A stretch of DNA of 64,000 nucleotides from Sphingomonas edaphi. GTDB lineage: Bacteria > Pseudomonadota > Alphaproteobacteria > Sphingomonadales > Sphingomonadaceae. Of the stretch, positions 30,735-39,895 are shown piece after piece. Under the pieces are notes generated by a model, which saw nothing but the letters and a program-made list of their open reading frames with translations, was not told the DNA's origin and ran no database searches. The stretch's first letter is position 1; each line of letters begins with the position of its first letter. Location: NCBI RefSeq assembly GCF_003583725.1, contig NZ_QXTF01000001.1:124001-188000 (forward strand), given 5' to 3'. The translations under genes were made by a program, and so were the position numbers.

Positions 30735-32495
30735 TTAGCGGTTGGGGAATTCCGGCCATTTGTGTTGTGCAAGCGCGTCCAGCGTCGGTGTCGCTTCGCC
30801 TTCCAGTCCCTGGATCACCCACATGTTGCGAAGGACCGCCGGGACATAAAATCGGGTTTCCCAGTAAGGAATGCTCTCGATCCAAAGAAGCGGATCGCCG
30901 CGGTCGTAATAGGCCCAGCGCGCCACGGGCACCGGTCCCGCATTGTAAGCAGCGATGACCTTCGGCAACTGGCCCTGGGTCGCACCGTTGCGGCGAATGA
31001 GCTCGATGAACGCCTGCCCGTAATCGATATTCGCCAATGGGTCCTGGAGAGCAGCGGTGCCGACGCTGGCGCCCGTTCCGCGAGCCCGCGCGGTGTCGCC
31101 GGCCGTTCCGGGTCGCACCTGCATCAGACCGACCGCGCCTGCGGGACTGACCGCCTCAGCACGGAAATTCGATTCCTGGATGACGTGGGCATAGGCGAGT
31201 GCTGGATCGACCCGCCAGCCATTGTAGGGCGTCCAGTTTGGCCTCGGATAGCGATCGGCCGGGTCGGATGACGCGCCTACGGGCCCGAAGTGCGCCAGCC
31301 AGAACTGCGCGCCCGGCAAGTTCATCTTGGCCGCGATCCTGATCAGCGCGCGGTGATGCACCGGATTGCCGATCTTCGCCTGATGCCGGAGTAGCTCTTC
31401 CGCGTCCGCCCGGCGCCCCACGCCAACTAGCGCCGCAGCACGCAACACATTTGGAAGGCTTTCGACATGATCGACGTCACGCGCCGCTGCGGACTGGGGC
31501 AATCTCTTGTCCATCCCAAGCGCCTCGCGCGCTAACAGGCCGTAAAAGCTTTCTGGCGAGCGTGCTGCGGCCCTCAACAGCGGCGACACCTCACGCGGCC
31601 GGCGACAGGCTTGGGCGGCGCGCGCAGTCCAGTAATTCGCCGCCGCATTGAACTCGGCATCGCGGCCGAGCCGTGCCGCCTCACGGAACCCGTCATAAGC
31701 TGCGACGCAGTCGTTCAGGCGCCAGGACGCCAACCCGGCAATCCACGCGGTCTGGGCCGCCCATTCGCCGGTAGCGCCGACGCGGCCCTCGGTCGCGATC
31801 CGCCGCGCATCCGCATCCCGTCCAGCAACGAAATAAATCCAAGCGACGCGATGGGCGGCTTCTGCCCGTGCTTCGTAGGAGAGGGTAGGGACTGCCTGCA
31901 GGTAAAGCGCCTCGGCACCCGGCCCGTCATCTACCTTCACGAACGGCTCCAGCGCGATCCGCAAGGCGTCCGCCGCCGGCTCGCCCTGTACCGGCCGCGT
32001 ACGCCCGCGCCGTGGCGCCTGGCCTAGCGGAATCGTCGGGCGAGGCAGGTAGACCGCCGGCGCCTGCGTCGCGCCGCGAGTCACGGCCAGCCGGGACAGC
32101 TGCTCCGCCTGCGGTAGTTCCGGCGCTTGGGCCAGCAGCGCGGTAATGTCCGGTAGCGCCACCACTGGCGATCCCCGGGCGGCGAACAGTTTTGCCGTCG
32201 CATAAGGCTTCAGCGGCCCGGCCGGCATGGCGGCAATGCCCAACCGGGCGCCTTCCCAGTCACCGGCATCGATCGCCGCGAAAACGCCCCGCCAGTCGCG
32301 CGGTATCACGCGGGGCGGTGGTGCGGGTGCCGGCGTCGGCGCTGGGGTCGGCGCTGGGGTCGGCGTTGTGACGGGGGGTGATACCGTCTGCGGGGCGGGC
32401 ACAGGATCCAGGGGTGCGAGCGGATCATCCGCTTGCTGGGCGGCAGCGGGCAACGAAAACAGGCCCGCGCAGGCCAACACTGCAACCGACTTCAT
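30735..32495 (-). CDS. Lytic transglycosylase (soluble SLT type)
   Basis: A 586-aa exported protein. A signal peptide (MKSVAVLACAGLFSLPAAAQ) is followed by a Pro/Thr/Ala-rich linker of PTPAP repeats (about residues 40-62). A long helical superhelix domain precedes the C-terminal SLT domain, where the catalytic Glu sits in HVIQESNFRAEAVSPAGAVG, followed by GLMQV and AYNAGPVPV. It cleaves peptidoglycan with formation of 1,6-anhydromuramic ends. The start directly abuts the UDG-like gene's stop, so the two are co-transcribed. Confidence 0.93.
   Translation of the reverse strand: MKSVAVLACAGLFSLPAAAQQADDPLAPLDPVPAPQTVSPPVTTPTPAPTPAPTPAPAPPPRVIPRDWRGVFAAIDAGDWEGARLGIAAMPAGPLKPYATAKLFAARGSPVVALPDITALLAQAPELPQAEQLSRLAVTRGATQAPAVYLPRPTIPLGQAPRRGRTRPVQGEPAADALRIALEPFVKVDDGPGAEALYLQAVPTLSYEARAEAAHRVAWIYFVAGRDADARRIATEGRVGATGEWAAQTAWIAGLASWRLNDCVAAYDGFREAARLGRDAEFNAAANYWTARAAQACRRPREVSPLLRAAARSPESFYGLLAREALGMDKRLPQSAAARDVDHVESLPNVLRAAALVGVGRRADAEELLRHQAKIGNPVHHRALIRIAAKMNLPGAQFWLAHFGPVGASSDPADRYPRPNWTPYNGWRVDPALAYAHVIQESNFRAEAVSPAGAVGLMQVRPGTAGDTARARGTGASVGTAALQDPLANIDYGQAFIELIRRNGATQGQLPKVIAAYNAGPVPVARWAYYDRGDPLLWIESIPYWETRFYVPAVLRNMWVIQGLEGEATPTLDALAQHKWPEFPNR
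32326..32366. repeat. Short tandem repeat encoding PTPAP linker
   Basis: The 12-bp unit GGCGCTGGGGTC occurs at 32338-32349 and 32350-32361 with degenerate copies on both sides. It encodes the Pro-Thr-Pro-Ala linker of the transglycosylase and may vary in copy number between strains. Confidence 0.7.
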
Positions 32496-33200
32496 CTACT
32501 GTTCCTCGCTCATCAATAGCAGCAGGTCGCGCCAGGCAAGTGCCTTGTCAGACGGCCGCTGCAGCAGCCAGCGCGGATGAAAGGTAGCGATGGTCCGTAC
32601 ACCCTCGACCTTGTGAACGCGACCTCGCGCTCGGGCCAGCGGTTCGCCCAGCAGCGCTCTCGACGGCGCATCTCCGAACAGAATCAGCCGCTGCGGCTTC
32701 GCCAGTCGCACATGATCGCGAGCGATGGCGGCGCATTGGTCCAGTTCTGCCCGTCCGATCTTGGCGCCCGGCGCGTGGAAGCAGGCCAGCGACGCGCTGT
32801 AGACATCGTTGGCAGACATGCCGATCGCAGCCAGCATCTTGCCCGTGAGAGCCCACGCCTCGCCGCCGATCGGCCTTCCATCAGCCGCATCCTCCCGCCC
32901 TGGAAGGTCGGAAATGAGCATGACCGGCGCATTTTCATCGCCGTGAGGAGCGATGCGGATCGCACCCGGACCGTCGAGCGGAAGGCCACTGCCGATCGAC
33001 AGCCACTCGCGGAAGCCTCCGAGGTCGGACGGCTTCGGCGTATCGGCCTCTGCCGCCGTGATGGGCGCAATCGCCGCTGGCTTGCGACCCAGCCAGTCGC
33101 GCGCCTCTTCGCTCACCGCAACATCGACGCCAGCATCCAGCCACCAGTCCAAAAGGCTGGCCGCTGCGCGCTGGCCTTGTGTTGATGGTTCGGCGTTCAT
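32496..33200 (-). CDS. Uracil-DNA glycosylase superfamily protein lacking part of the Fe-S site
   Basis: A 234-aa protein with the family-4-like fold signature. ISDLPGREDAADGRPIGGEA is in the motif 1 position, and FHPRWLLQRP matches the C-terminal HPxxLL motif. Family 4 enzymes bind a 4Fe-4S cluster through four Cys. Only two are present here (LACFHAPG and LDQCAA), and the N-terminal pair is absent, so cluster binding is doubtful and activity uncertain. It is first in the run with the transglycosylase and radical SAM genes and divergent from ETF-QO. Confidence 0.8.
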   Translation of the reverse strand: MNAEPSTQGQRAAASLLDWWLDAGVDVAVSEEARDWLGRKPAAIAPITAAEADTPKPSDLGGFREWLSIGSGLPLDGPGAIRIAPHGDENAPVMLISDLPGREDAADGRPIGGEAWALTGKMLAAIGMSANDVYSASLACFHAPGAKIGRAELDQCAAIARDHVRLAKPQRLILFGDAPSRALLGEPLARARGRVHKVEGVRTIATFHPRWLLQRPSDKALAWRDLLLLMSEEQ

Positions 33201-33295
33201 CGGGCTTGTTGTCGTCCAAGGTTGACGGCGCGGTCAAGGAATTGGCAGGGCTGCATATGCCGGTACGCCCGGCGGCGCACGACGGAAAGGGTCAT

Positions 33296-34942
33296 ATGAG
33301 CCAGCGCGAATCGATGGAATATGATGTTGTCATCGTTGGCGCCGGCCCTGCGGGCCTGGCTGCGGCGATCCGGCTGAAGCAACTGGCTGAAGAAAAAGGC
33401 CAGGACCTCAGCGTCTGCATCCTCGAAAAGGGTGGGGAAGTCGGCGCCCATATCCTGTCCGGCGCCGTGATCGATCCCAAAGCGCTGGACGAACTCATTC
33501 CGGACTGGCGGGAAAAGGACAGCCCGCTCACCGTCCCGGTTTCCGAAAACCTGCACTGGGTCCTGACCCGCAAGGGCAAATATTCGCTCCCAGCGCTCTT
33601 CATGCCGCCCTTCATGCATAACGAGGGCACCTACACCGCGAGCCTCGGCAACCTTGCCCGCTGGCTCGCCGGACAGGCGGAATCGCTCGGGGTCGAGATT
33701 TTTCCCGGCTTCGCGGCGGCGGAAGTGCTGTTCAACGACGACGGCTCGGTCAAGGGCGTCGCAACCGGCGACATGGGCGTCGCCCGCGACGGGACGCACC
33801 GCGACGATTACCAACCGGGAATGGAATTGCACGCCCGCTACACCTTCTTCGCGGAAGGCGCGCGCGGACACCTCACTAAGGAGCTGACCCGCATCTTCGA
33901 CCTGCGCAAGGATTCCGGACCGCAAGTTTATGGCCTAGGTATCAAGGAGTTGTGGGACGTTCCTGCGGACAAACATCAACCAGGCCGAGTTATTCATACG
34001 CAAGGCTGGCCGCTAGACGACGCTTGGGGCGGGGGCTTCCTATACCACCAAGCCAACGGCCAGGTCGCGCTCGGCTTCGTCACGGCGCTCGACTACAAGA
34101 ATCCGTACCTCTCGCCATTCGAAGAATTCCAGCGTTGGAAGACCCATCCTGCCATCCGGGCCGAGATCGAGGGCGGTAAGCGCGTCAGCTATGGCGCTCG
34201 GGCGATCAACGAGGGCGGTTGGCAGGCGGTCCCGCAACTGGCCTTTCCGGGCGGGGCGCTAATCGGCTGCGCTGCCGGCTTCGTGAACGTTCCGCGCATT
34301 AAAGGCACACACACTGCAATGAAGTCCGGCATGCTGGCGGCCGAGGCTGCCTTCGCGGCGGTCGAGGCCGATCGCCGCTCGGACGTGCTCGACAGCTATG
34401 AACCGGCGGTGCGTTCTAGCTGGATTGCTGACGAATTGAAGGTCGTGCGCAATGCACAGCCAGCTGTGGCACGCTGGGGCGGCACGATCGGAACGGTCTT
34501 TGCCGGCATCGACATGTGGCTTAATTTCCTGAAGCTGAAGACGCCTTGGACGCTGAAGCACCATGCCGATCACACGCAGATCGGCCGGAAAGACCATTAC
34601 CAGCCAATTGCCTATCCAAAGCCGGACGGAAAGCTGACCTTCGACCGCCTGTCGTCGGTGTTCATCAGCAACTCCAATCACGAGGAAGATCAGCCGATCC
34701 ACCTGACCCTGAAGGACGCGGAAGTTCCGATTAAGGTCAACCTCGCCCTTTATGACGCGCCAGAGCAGCGTTACTGTCCGGCCGGCGTTTACGAGATCGT
34801 GGAAGAAGGCGGGCAGCCCAGGCTGCAGATCAACGCCCAAAATTGCGTGCACTGCAAGACGTGCGACATCAAGGACCCGACGCAGAACATCAACTGGGTC
34901 GTGCCCGAAGGCGGCGGAGGACCCAATTATCCGAACATGTAA
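33296..34942 (+). CDS. Electron-transfer flavoprotein-ubiquinone oxidoreductase
   Basis: Inner-membrane-associated enzyme passing electrons from ETF (fatty-acid and amino-acid dehydrogenases) to ubiquinone. The 548-aa product starts at ATG 33296 (GGAAAGGG upstream). FAD motif VVIVGAGPAGLAAAIRL lies at the N-terminus and GEVGAHILSGAVIDP follows. The C-terminal 4Fe-4S ferredoxin domain has Cys in YCPAGVYE and NCVHCKTCDIKDP. It ends with the family's GGGGPNYPNM. The etfAB genes are not in the window. Confidence 0.96.
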   Translation: MSQRESMEYDVVIVGAGPAGLAAAIRLKQLAEEKGQDLSVCILEKGGEVGAHILSGAVIDPKALDELIPDWREKDSPLTVPVSENLHWVLTRKGKYSLPALFMPPFMHNEGTYTASLGNLARWLAGQAESLGVEIFPGFAAAEVLFNDDGSVKGVATGDMGVARDGTHRDDYQPGMELHARYTFFAEGARGHLTKELTRIFDLRKDSGPQVYGLGIKELWDVPADKHQPGRVIHTQGWPLDDAWGGGFLYHQANGQVALGFVTALDYKNPYLSPFEEFQRWKTHPAIRAEIEGGKRVSYGARAINEGGWQAVPQLAFPGGALIGCAAGFVNVPRIKGTHTAMKSGMLAAEAAFAAVEADRRSDVLDSYEPAVRSSWIADELKVVRNAQPAVARWGGTIGTVFAGIDMWLNFLKLKTPWTLKHHADHTQIGRKDHYQPIAYPKPDGKLTFDRLSSVFISNSNHEEDQPIHLTLKDAEVPIKVNLALYDAPEQRYCPAGVYEIVEEGGQPRLQINAQNCVHCKTCDIKDPTQNINWVVPEGGGGPNYPNM

Positions 34943-36575
34943 TCGCCTTGCCGGCCTGCTCTTCGCCTCGGCGCTAACGACGACACCTCTAGCCGCCGCT
35001 GCGCCGCTGTCGACCTATGTGCAGGCTCGGGCCGCGCAGATGCAGGGGGACGAGGCGCGCTCGGCCCAGCTGTTCGCAGCAATGGCCGCAGCGGATCCGG
35101 CGGACCGCACCATCGCGCGCAGGGCTATCGCGACGGCCATTCAGTCCGGACAAGCCGAGTTGGCGATTTCCTTGGCGCGAAAATTGCCGGCTGAGCAATT
35201 GCCGATCGACGCTCGGCTCATGCTGGCCGCGGATTCGCTTCGTAAGGGCAAGGCGAAACAGGCCGTGACGGACCTTGAAAAAGGCGTCACGACGACTGAG
35301 GTCGACCTGTTCGCTCCTTTGGTGAGGGCGTGGGAGCAGACATCGCGTCGCAAGGAGAGCGGACCGGCTTCACTCCTCACATTGCCGGAAACCAGTCCGC
35401 TTCGGCCGATCGCGGACGAACAGCGCGCTGCGATGCTTTTTGCCATGGGCAAAGCCGACGAGGCGCTGCCGATCGCTCGGCAGGTCGTCGAGCGGGGCGG
35501 TGGGCGCGGCGCTCGCCTTCGGCTGGCCTATGCGGACGCTCTGGTGCGCTTGAAACGGCCGCAGGATGCACTGGGAATGCTGCAGGGCGGGGACCAGGCC
35601 TTGGCCGCAGGGCGCGCCAGACTCTCGGCCGGACAATCGCTCGACATGGCGATTCGCACACCCGCGGAGGGCTATGCGGAAATGTTGATCGCGCTAGCGA
35701 TCGAGCTGAGTCGCGACGACAACAAGGCCCTGCCGATCGCGCTCACACAGGTCGCGCGGCACGCCAATCCTTCGAACAGCGAAGCAACGATCCTCCTCGC
35801 GCTGCTGCTGGACGGCGCCGACCGGGACGAAGACGCGCTCGCGGTCCTCAAGACCGTTCCGGCCAACGATTTGCTTGCCGGCGAGGCGCTCGACGTCGAG
35901 GTGCGCCTGCTAAGTGATCGCAAACAGTATCCGGCGGCGCTAGCGCGGGCCAATGCGGCGGTAGCCTTGCCCTCGGCGGGCTCCCACGATTTCGCGCGCC
36001 TGGGCAATGTGCTTGGCGACATGGACCGGCACGCCGAAGCGGCCGCCGCCTACCAGCAGGCTATTTCGCGCTCAAGAGTCCAACCTGGCGAAGACAGCCT
36101 GTGGACCTTGTACCTGCTTCGGGCCGCCAGCCTCGAACAGGCCAATCGCTGGGCGGAAGCTAAGGCCGACCTCGCAGAAGCGATGAGGATCGAGCCGGAC
36201 AACGCCATCGTCCTCAATTTCCTGGGCTATGGGAAGCTGGAACGCGGCGAAGACCTGGAGTCCGCCGAGGCGATGATCCGGAAGGCCAGCGCGCTAAAGC
36301 CAGACGATGCCTCGATCACGGATTCGCTTGGCTGGGCCCTGTTCAAGCGTGGCCAGCTTGCCGAAGCCATCGAGACCCTCGGCAAGGCAGCCGCCGGCGA
36401 CCCGTCGCAGGCCGAAATCCATGAACATCTCGGCGATGCCCTATATACGTCAGGCCGCCGCATCGAGGCGCGTTTCTCCTGGCGCGCGGCGCTGGTGAAC
36501 GCCGATGACGCGACCAAGACGCGGCTGGAATCGAAACTCGAAACGGGGCTCACGCCGGCGACCGCGGCGCCCTGA
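34926..36575 (+). CDS. Exported TPR protein, start codon not canonical
   Basis: A roughly 549-aa tetratricopeptide protein. A signal-peptide-like segment (LAGLLFASALTTTPLAAAAP) follows the ETF-QO stop, and TPR repeats fill the rest, clearest at the C-terminus (SLGWALFKRGQLAEAIETLG). In this frame there is no ATG, GTG or TTG between 34752 and a GTG after the signal segment (about 35019). The ATG at 34752 would give a nonsense extension inside ETF-QO. ATT 34926 or ATC 34929 would give a good signal peptide and couple translation to ETF-QO, so the start given is tentative. The stop overlaps ispE (TGATG). Confidence 0.75.
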   Translation: MIRTCNRLAGLLFASALTTTPLAAAAPLSTYVQARAAQMQGDEARSAQLFAAMAAADPADRTIARRAIATAIQSGQAELAISLARKLPAEQLPIDARLMLAADSLRKGKAKQAVTDLEKGVTTTEVDLFAPLVRAWEQTSRRKESGPASLLTLPETSPLRPIADEQRAAMLFAMGKADEALPIARQVVERGGGRGARLRLAYADALVRLKRPQDALGMLQGGDQALAAGRARLSAGQSLDMAIRTPAEGYAEMLIALAIELSRDDNKALPIALTQVARHANPSNSEATILLALLLDGADRDEDALAVLKTVPANDLLAGEALDVEVRLLSDRKQYPAALARANAAVALPSAGSHDFARLGNVLGDMDRHAEAAAAYQQAISRSRVQPGEDSLWTLYLLRAASLEQANRWAEAKADLAEAMRIEPDNAIVLNFLGYGKLERGEDLESAEAMIRKASALKPDDASITDSLGWALFKRGQLAEAIETLGKAAAGDPSQAEIHEHLGDALYTSGRRIEARFSWRAALVNADDATKTRLESKLETGLTPATAAP

Positions 36576-37378
36576 TGCGGATTTCGGAGCCGGCTCCGGC
36601 CAAGGTCAATCTTGCTCTGCATGTGCGCGGAAAGCTGCCGGACGGCCGTCATGCGCTGGAAACCCTGTTCGCTTTTTGCGTCGATGGCGACAAGATCGAA
36701 GCCGAACCCGCCGACGGAATCAGCCTTGCAGTCAAGGGACCCTTCTCGGCAGAATTATCGACTTCGAACAATCTGGTACTCGATGCCGCGCAGCATCTGG
36801 CTGACGCTGCCGGCATCGATAACGGCGCATCGCTGACACTGACCAAGAATCTCCCCGTTGCTTCCGGCATCGGCGGGGGATCTGCCGACGCGGGCGCGAC
36901 GCTGCGACTGTTGACCCGCCTTTGGAACATCGACCCGGCGCTTGCTTCTGCGGTAGCTCCACGGCTCGGCTCAGACGTCCCGGCCTGCCTGCTCAGCATG
37001 ACGGCGCGGGGGGTGGGAGCGGGCGACCGGCTGGACCTTGTGCAGGATCCGTCGATTCCAGGTTCGCCAATCCTGCTGGTCAATCCGCTCATCGCTTTAT
37101 CGACGAGGGACGTGTTCGCGCGATGGGATGGAGTGGATCGCGGCGCGCTCGGCGATTGGCGCAATGGACGAAACGATCTCGAGCCGCCCGCGCGGGCGCT
37201 CGTTCCCGAAATTGGCGAGTTGCTCAACTGGCTGTCCTCGCGAGATGGCGTCACCGTCGCCCGAATGTCGGGCAGCGGCGCGACCTGCTTTGCCCTGTTC
37301 GAGAGTGAGGCAGCGCGCGCCCGCGCAGCCGATGAATGCCCGTCTAACTGGTGGCGCCTGGCAAGCATTCTGCGCTAG
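36575..37378 (+). CDS. ispE: 4-diphosphocytidyl-2-C-methyl-D-erythritol kinase
   Basis: GHMP kinase phosphorylating CDP-methylerythritol in the MEP isoprenoid pathway. The 267-aa product has substrate motif PAPAKVNLALHVRG, ATP loop LPVASGIGGGSADAGATL and C-terminal MSGSGATCFALFE. The start overlaps the TPR gene's stop. IspD-IspF are encoded as a fusion at 58201 in the same window. Confidence 0.96.
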   Translation: MRISEPAPAKVNLALHVRGKLPDGRHALETLFAFCVDGDKIEAEPADGISLAVKGPFSAELSTSNNLVLDAAQHLADAAGIDNGASLTLTKNLPVASGIGGGSADAGATLRLLTRLWNIDPALASAVAPRLGSDVPACLLSMTARGVGAGDRLDLVQDPSIPGSPILLVNPLIALSTRDVFARWDGVDRGALGDWRNGRNDLEPPARALVPEIGELLNWLSSRDGVTVARMSGSGATCFALFESEAARARAADECPSNWWRLASILR

Positions 37379-37388
37379 GGGCGCGCTC

Positions 37389-38711
37389 ATGAATCGCCCG
37401 ATCCTGACCGCCGATCAAATGCGCTCCGCCGAGGCGGCTTCGGGCGTACCGGAAACCGAACTGATGGAACGCGCGGGCAAAGCTCTTGCGGAGGCCATCC
37501 ACCTTTTCATCGGCCCGCGCCCCACGCTGGTCCTTGCCGGACCCGGCAACAATGGCGGCGACGGCTATGTCGCGGCCCGTCACCTCGCGGCGAGAGGCTA
37601 TGACGTCAGGGTTGCGGCCCTTGCCGAGCCAGCCTCGGACACCGCGCGATGGGCGGCGTCGCAATGGGCCGGACCGGTCGAACCCTTTGTCGAAGCGCGA
37701 CCGGCCGAAATCCTGGTTGATTGCCTGTTCGGTACCGGCCTGACGCGAGGCCTCGAAACGGAGATTGCCGGCCGGTTGACCGAACTGGTCGACGGCTCAG
37801 TCGTAGCGGTGGCCTGCGACCTTCCCAGCGGCATCGCGTCCGATGACGGCTCGACCCTTTCTACGGTCAGCGATTACGACCTGACCGTCACCTTCGGCGC
37901 GTTGAAGCCATCACACTGCCTGATGCCGGCGAAACAGCATCTCGGCCGATTGGTCCTCGCCGACATTGGCATAGCGGCCGAAAGCAATTGGTTTGAAATT
38001 GGTGCTCCGCAGATTCCGCCGCTCGATCCGGCGGGCCACAAGTACGACCGCGGCCTGGTGCATTGCCTTGCGGGCAAAATGCCGGGCGCCATCGCCTTGG
38101 CAGCTAGGGCGGCAGCGCGCGCCGGTGCCGGCTATGTTCGAGTTAGCACGTCGCGTGCCATCGACGGACTTCCGGCAGCCATCGTCCAGACGGACACGGC
38201 CGTCCTCAATGATCCGCGCGTCGGCTGCCTTCTTGTCGGACCCGGTCTTGGCGACATTCCGCAGGTCCTGACCCTCGCGCTGACGGCGCCGCGACCGATC
38301 GTTATCGACGCCGACGCCATCGGCCTGGTCGGCGAGCCGGAGCGATTGCACGGTCATGACGTCATCCTTACCCCGCACGAAGGCGAGTTCGTGAAGCTGT
38401 TCGGAGAACTTGAAGGCAGCAAGCCCGAGCGCGCGCTCGCCGCGGCCAGTCGCTCGCAGTCGGTGGTCGTCTACAAGGGCCCGGATACATTGGTAGCCTC
38501 ACCTGACGGCCGCCTCGGCTTCGCGCCGCCGGCGCCCGCATGGCTAGCCAGCGCAGGCACGGGCGACGTGCTTGCCGGGATCATCGCGACGATGCGCGCG
38601 CGCGGCCTCCCTCCATTTGAGGCTGCTTGCGCGGGTGTCTGGTTGCACGGCAGCGCCGCGGAACGTGCCGGGCCTCGCATGATTGCCGACGATCTGATCG
38701 CGGCCATATGA
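37389..38711 (+). CDS. nnr: Bifunctional NAD(P)H-hydrate epimerase / ADP-dependent dehydratase
   Basis: Repairs hydrated NAD(P)H. The 440-aa product starts at ATG 37389. The N-terminal YjeF epimerase domain (about 1-200) holds LAGPGNNGGDGYVAARHL and the CLFGTGLTRGL loop. The C-terminal ribokinase-like dehydratase domain (about 215-440) holds LTPHEGEFVKLFG, VYKGPDTLVASPDG and ASAGTGDVLAGIIATM. The dehydratase C-terminus overlaps the next gene by 4 bp (ATGA). Confidence 0.95.
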   Translation: MNRPILTADQMRSAEAASGVPETELMERAGKALAEAIHLFIGPRPTLVLAGPGNNGGDGYVAARHLAARGYDVRVAALAEPASDTARWAASQWAGPVEPFVEARPAEILVDCLFGTGLTRGLETEIAGRLTELVDGSVVAVACDLPSGIASDDGSTLSTVSDYDLTVTFGALKPSHCLMPAKQHLGRLVLADIGIAAESNWFEIGAPQIPPLDPAGHKYDRGLVHCLAGKMPGAIALAARAAARAGAGYVRVSTSRAIDGLPAAIVQTDTAVLNDPRVGCLLVGPGLGDIPQVLTLALTAPRPIVIDADAIGLVGEPERLHGHDVILTPHEGEFVKLFGELEGSKPERALAAASRSQSVVVYKGPDTLVASPDGRLGFAPPAPAWLASAGTGDVLAGIIATMRARGLPPFEAACAGVWLHGSAAERAGPRMIADDLIAAI

Positions 38712-39892
38712 GCGATCCTATCGTTCGCATTGCCGCCCGGGGGGACGGGGTCACTGCAGGCGGACAGCACGTAGCGTTTGGCGTTCCGGGCGACATGCTT
38801 CTCGACGACGGCACGCTCCAACAGGGACCCGGCCATCAGCAGCCGCCTTGCCGCCATTTTCCAGCCTGCGGGGGCTGCCAGCTCCAGCACCTGACCGATG
38901 CCGCCTATGCCGATTATTGCCGGTCCCGGGTGGCCGGCGCCCTCGCTCAGCATGGCCTGGAAACAGAAATCGCTGAACCGCATCTCTCGCCGCCGCGGAC
39001 CCGCCGCCGCACCTCGCTGCGCGCCTTGCGGGCGGGTGGGCGTGTCCTTATCGGTTTCAACGAAGCCGGGTCGAACCGCTTGGTCGACATGGCCGAATGC
39101 CATGTGCTCCATCCCGCGCTGTTCGAACTTGTAGCGCCGCTGCGCCGCCTGCTTGACGTCATCCTGCCGGCTCGCCGATCGGGTGAAATGCAAATGAGCT
39201 TGGTCGATCAAGGCGTTGACGTCTCGCTGAAGGGTGTGGAGGTGACCGGCCTCGAAAGTGTCGAGCGCCTGACCGACTTTTGCGAGCAGCATGGTCTGGC
39301 CCGGCTGAGCGTTGACGAAGGCTATGGCCCCGAAACCCGGTTTGAGCCGCAGCCCGCCACTGTAACGCTCGGTGGCACGCCGGTGAATTTTCCTTCGGGA
39401 GCCTTTCTCCAGGCGACCTCCGATGGCGAAGCCGCGCTCGTCCAGGAAGTCCGCAGCGCCTGCGCCGGGGCCGCCCGCATTGGCGACCTATTCTCCGGTC
39501 TTGGTACCTTCGCGCTTTCGCTGGAGGGCCAAATAACCGCAGCGGAGGCCGCTCGCGACGCCGTGCTGTCACTGAAGCTGGCAGCCTCGCGCGCGAGCAG
39601 GACCTTGGTAGTCGAGCATCGGGATCTCTATCGCCGACCGTACGACCCAAAGGAATTGGCGGCATTCGATGCAATCGTGCTCGACCCACCCCGGGCCGGC
39701 GCACTGGAGCAGGTGCGTGAGTTGGCAAAATCCGAGGTGCCGCGCATCGCCTACGTCAGCTGCAACCCCGCGACCTTTGCGCGCGATGCAGAAATGCTGG
39801 TTGCCGGCGGTTACCGCCTCGACCGGGTGCGGCCGGTCGGGCAATTCCGATGGTCGACCCACGTCGAGCTGGCGGCTGCCTTCAGCCGTTAG
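38708..39892 (+). CDS. Class I SAM-dependent RNA methyltransferase, RumA/TrmA (RlmD-like) family
   Basis: A 394-aa enzyme methylating a uracil C5 in RNA. The 4Fe-4S cysteines CRHFPACGGCQLQH lie near residue 50. The SAM site is GDLFSGLGTFALSL. The family motif LDPPRAGALEQV is followed by the catalytic Cys in YVSCNPATFARD. RlmD (23S U1939) and RlmC/TrmA are alternatives; the Fe-S motif favours the RlmD/RlmC branch. The window also holds TrmFO, which makes m5U54 in tRNA, so an rRNA target is more likely here. Confidence 0.9.
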   Translation: MSDPIVRIAARGDGVTAGGQHVAFGVPGDMLLDDGTLQQGPGHQQPPCRHFPACGGCQLQHLTDAAYADYCRSRVAGALAQHGLETEIAEPHLSPPRTRRRTSLRALRAGGRVLIGFNEAGSNRLVDMAECHVLHPALFELVAPLRRLLDVILPARRSGEMQMSLVDQGVDVSLKGVEVTGLESVERLTDFCEQHGLARLSVDEGYGPETRFEPQPATVTLGGTPVNFPSGAFLQATSDGEAALVQEVRSACAGAARIGDLFSGLGTFALSLEGQITAAEAARDAVLSLKLAASRASRTLVVEHRDLYRRPYDPKELAAFDAIVLDPPRAGALEQVRELAKSEVPRIAYVSCNPATFARDAEMLVAGGYRLDRVRPVGQFRWSTHVELAAAFSR

Positions 39893-39895
39893 GGG

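Noticed and set aside
32326-32366. CRISPR-like or regulatory repeat
   Set aside because: The units are 12 bp, contiguous and in frame, and encode a Pro-rich linker. No CRISPR array is visible anywhere in the window.
34752-34925. ATG start for the TPR gene inside ETF-QO
   Set aside because: It would add 58 residues encoded only as a frame-shifted shadow of the ETF-QO C-terminus and would bury the signal peptide.
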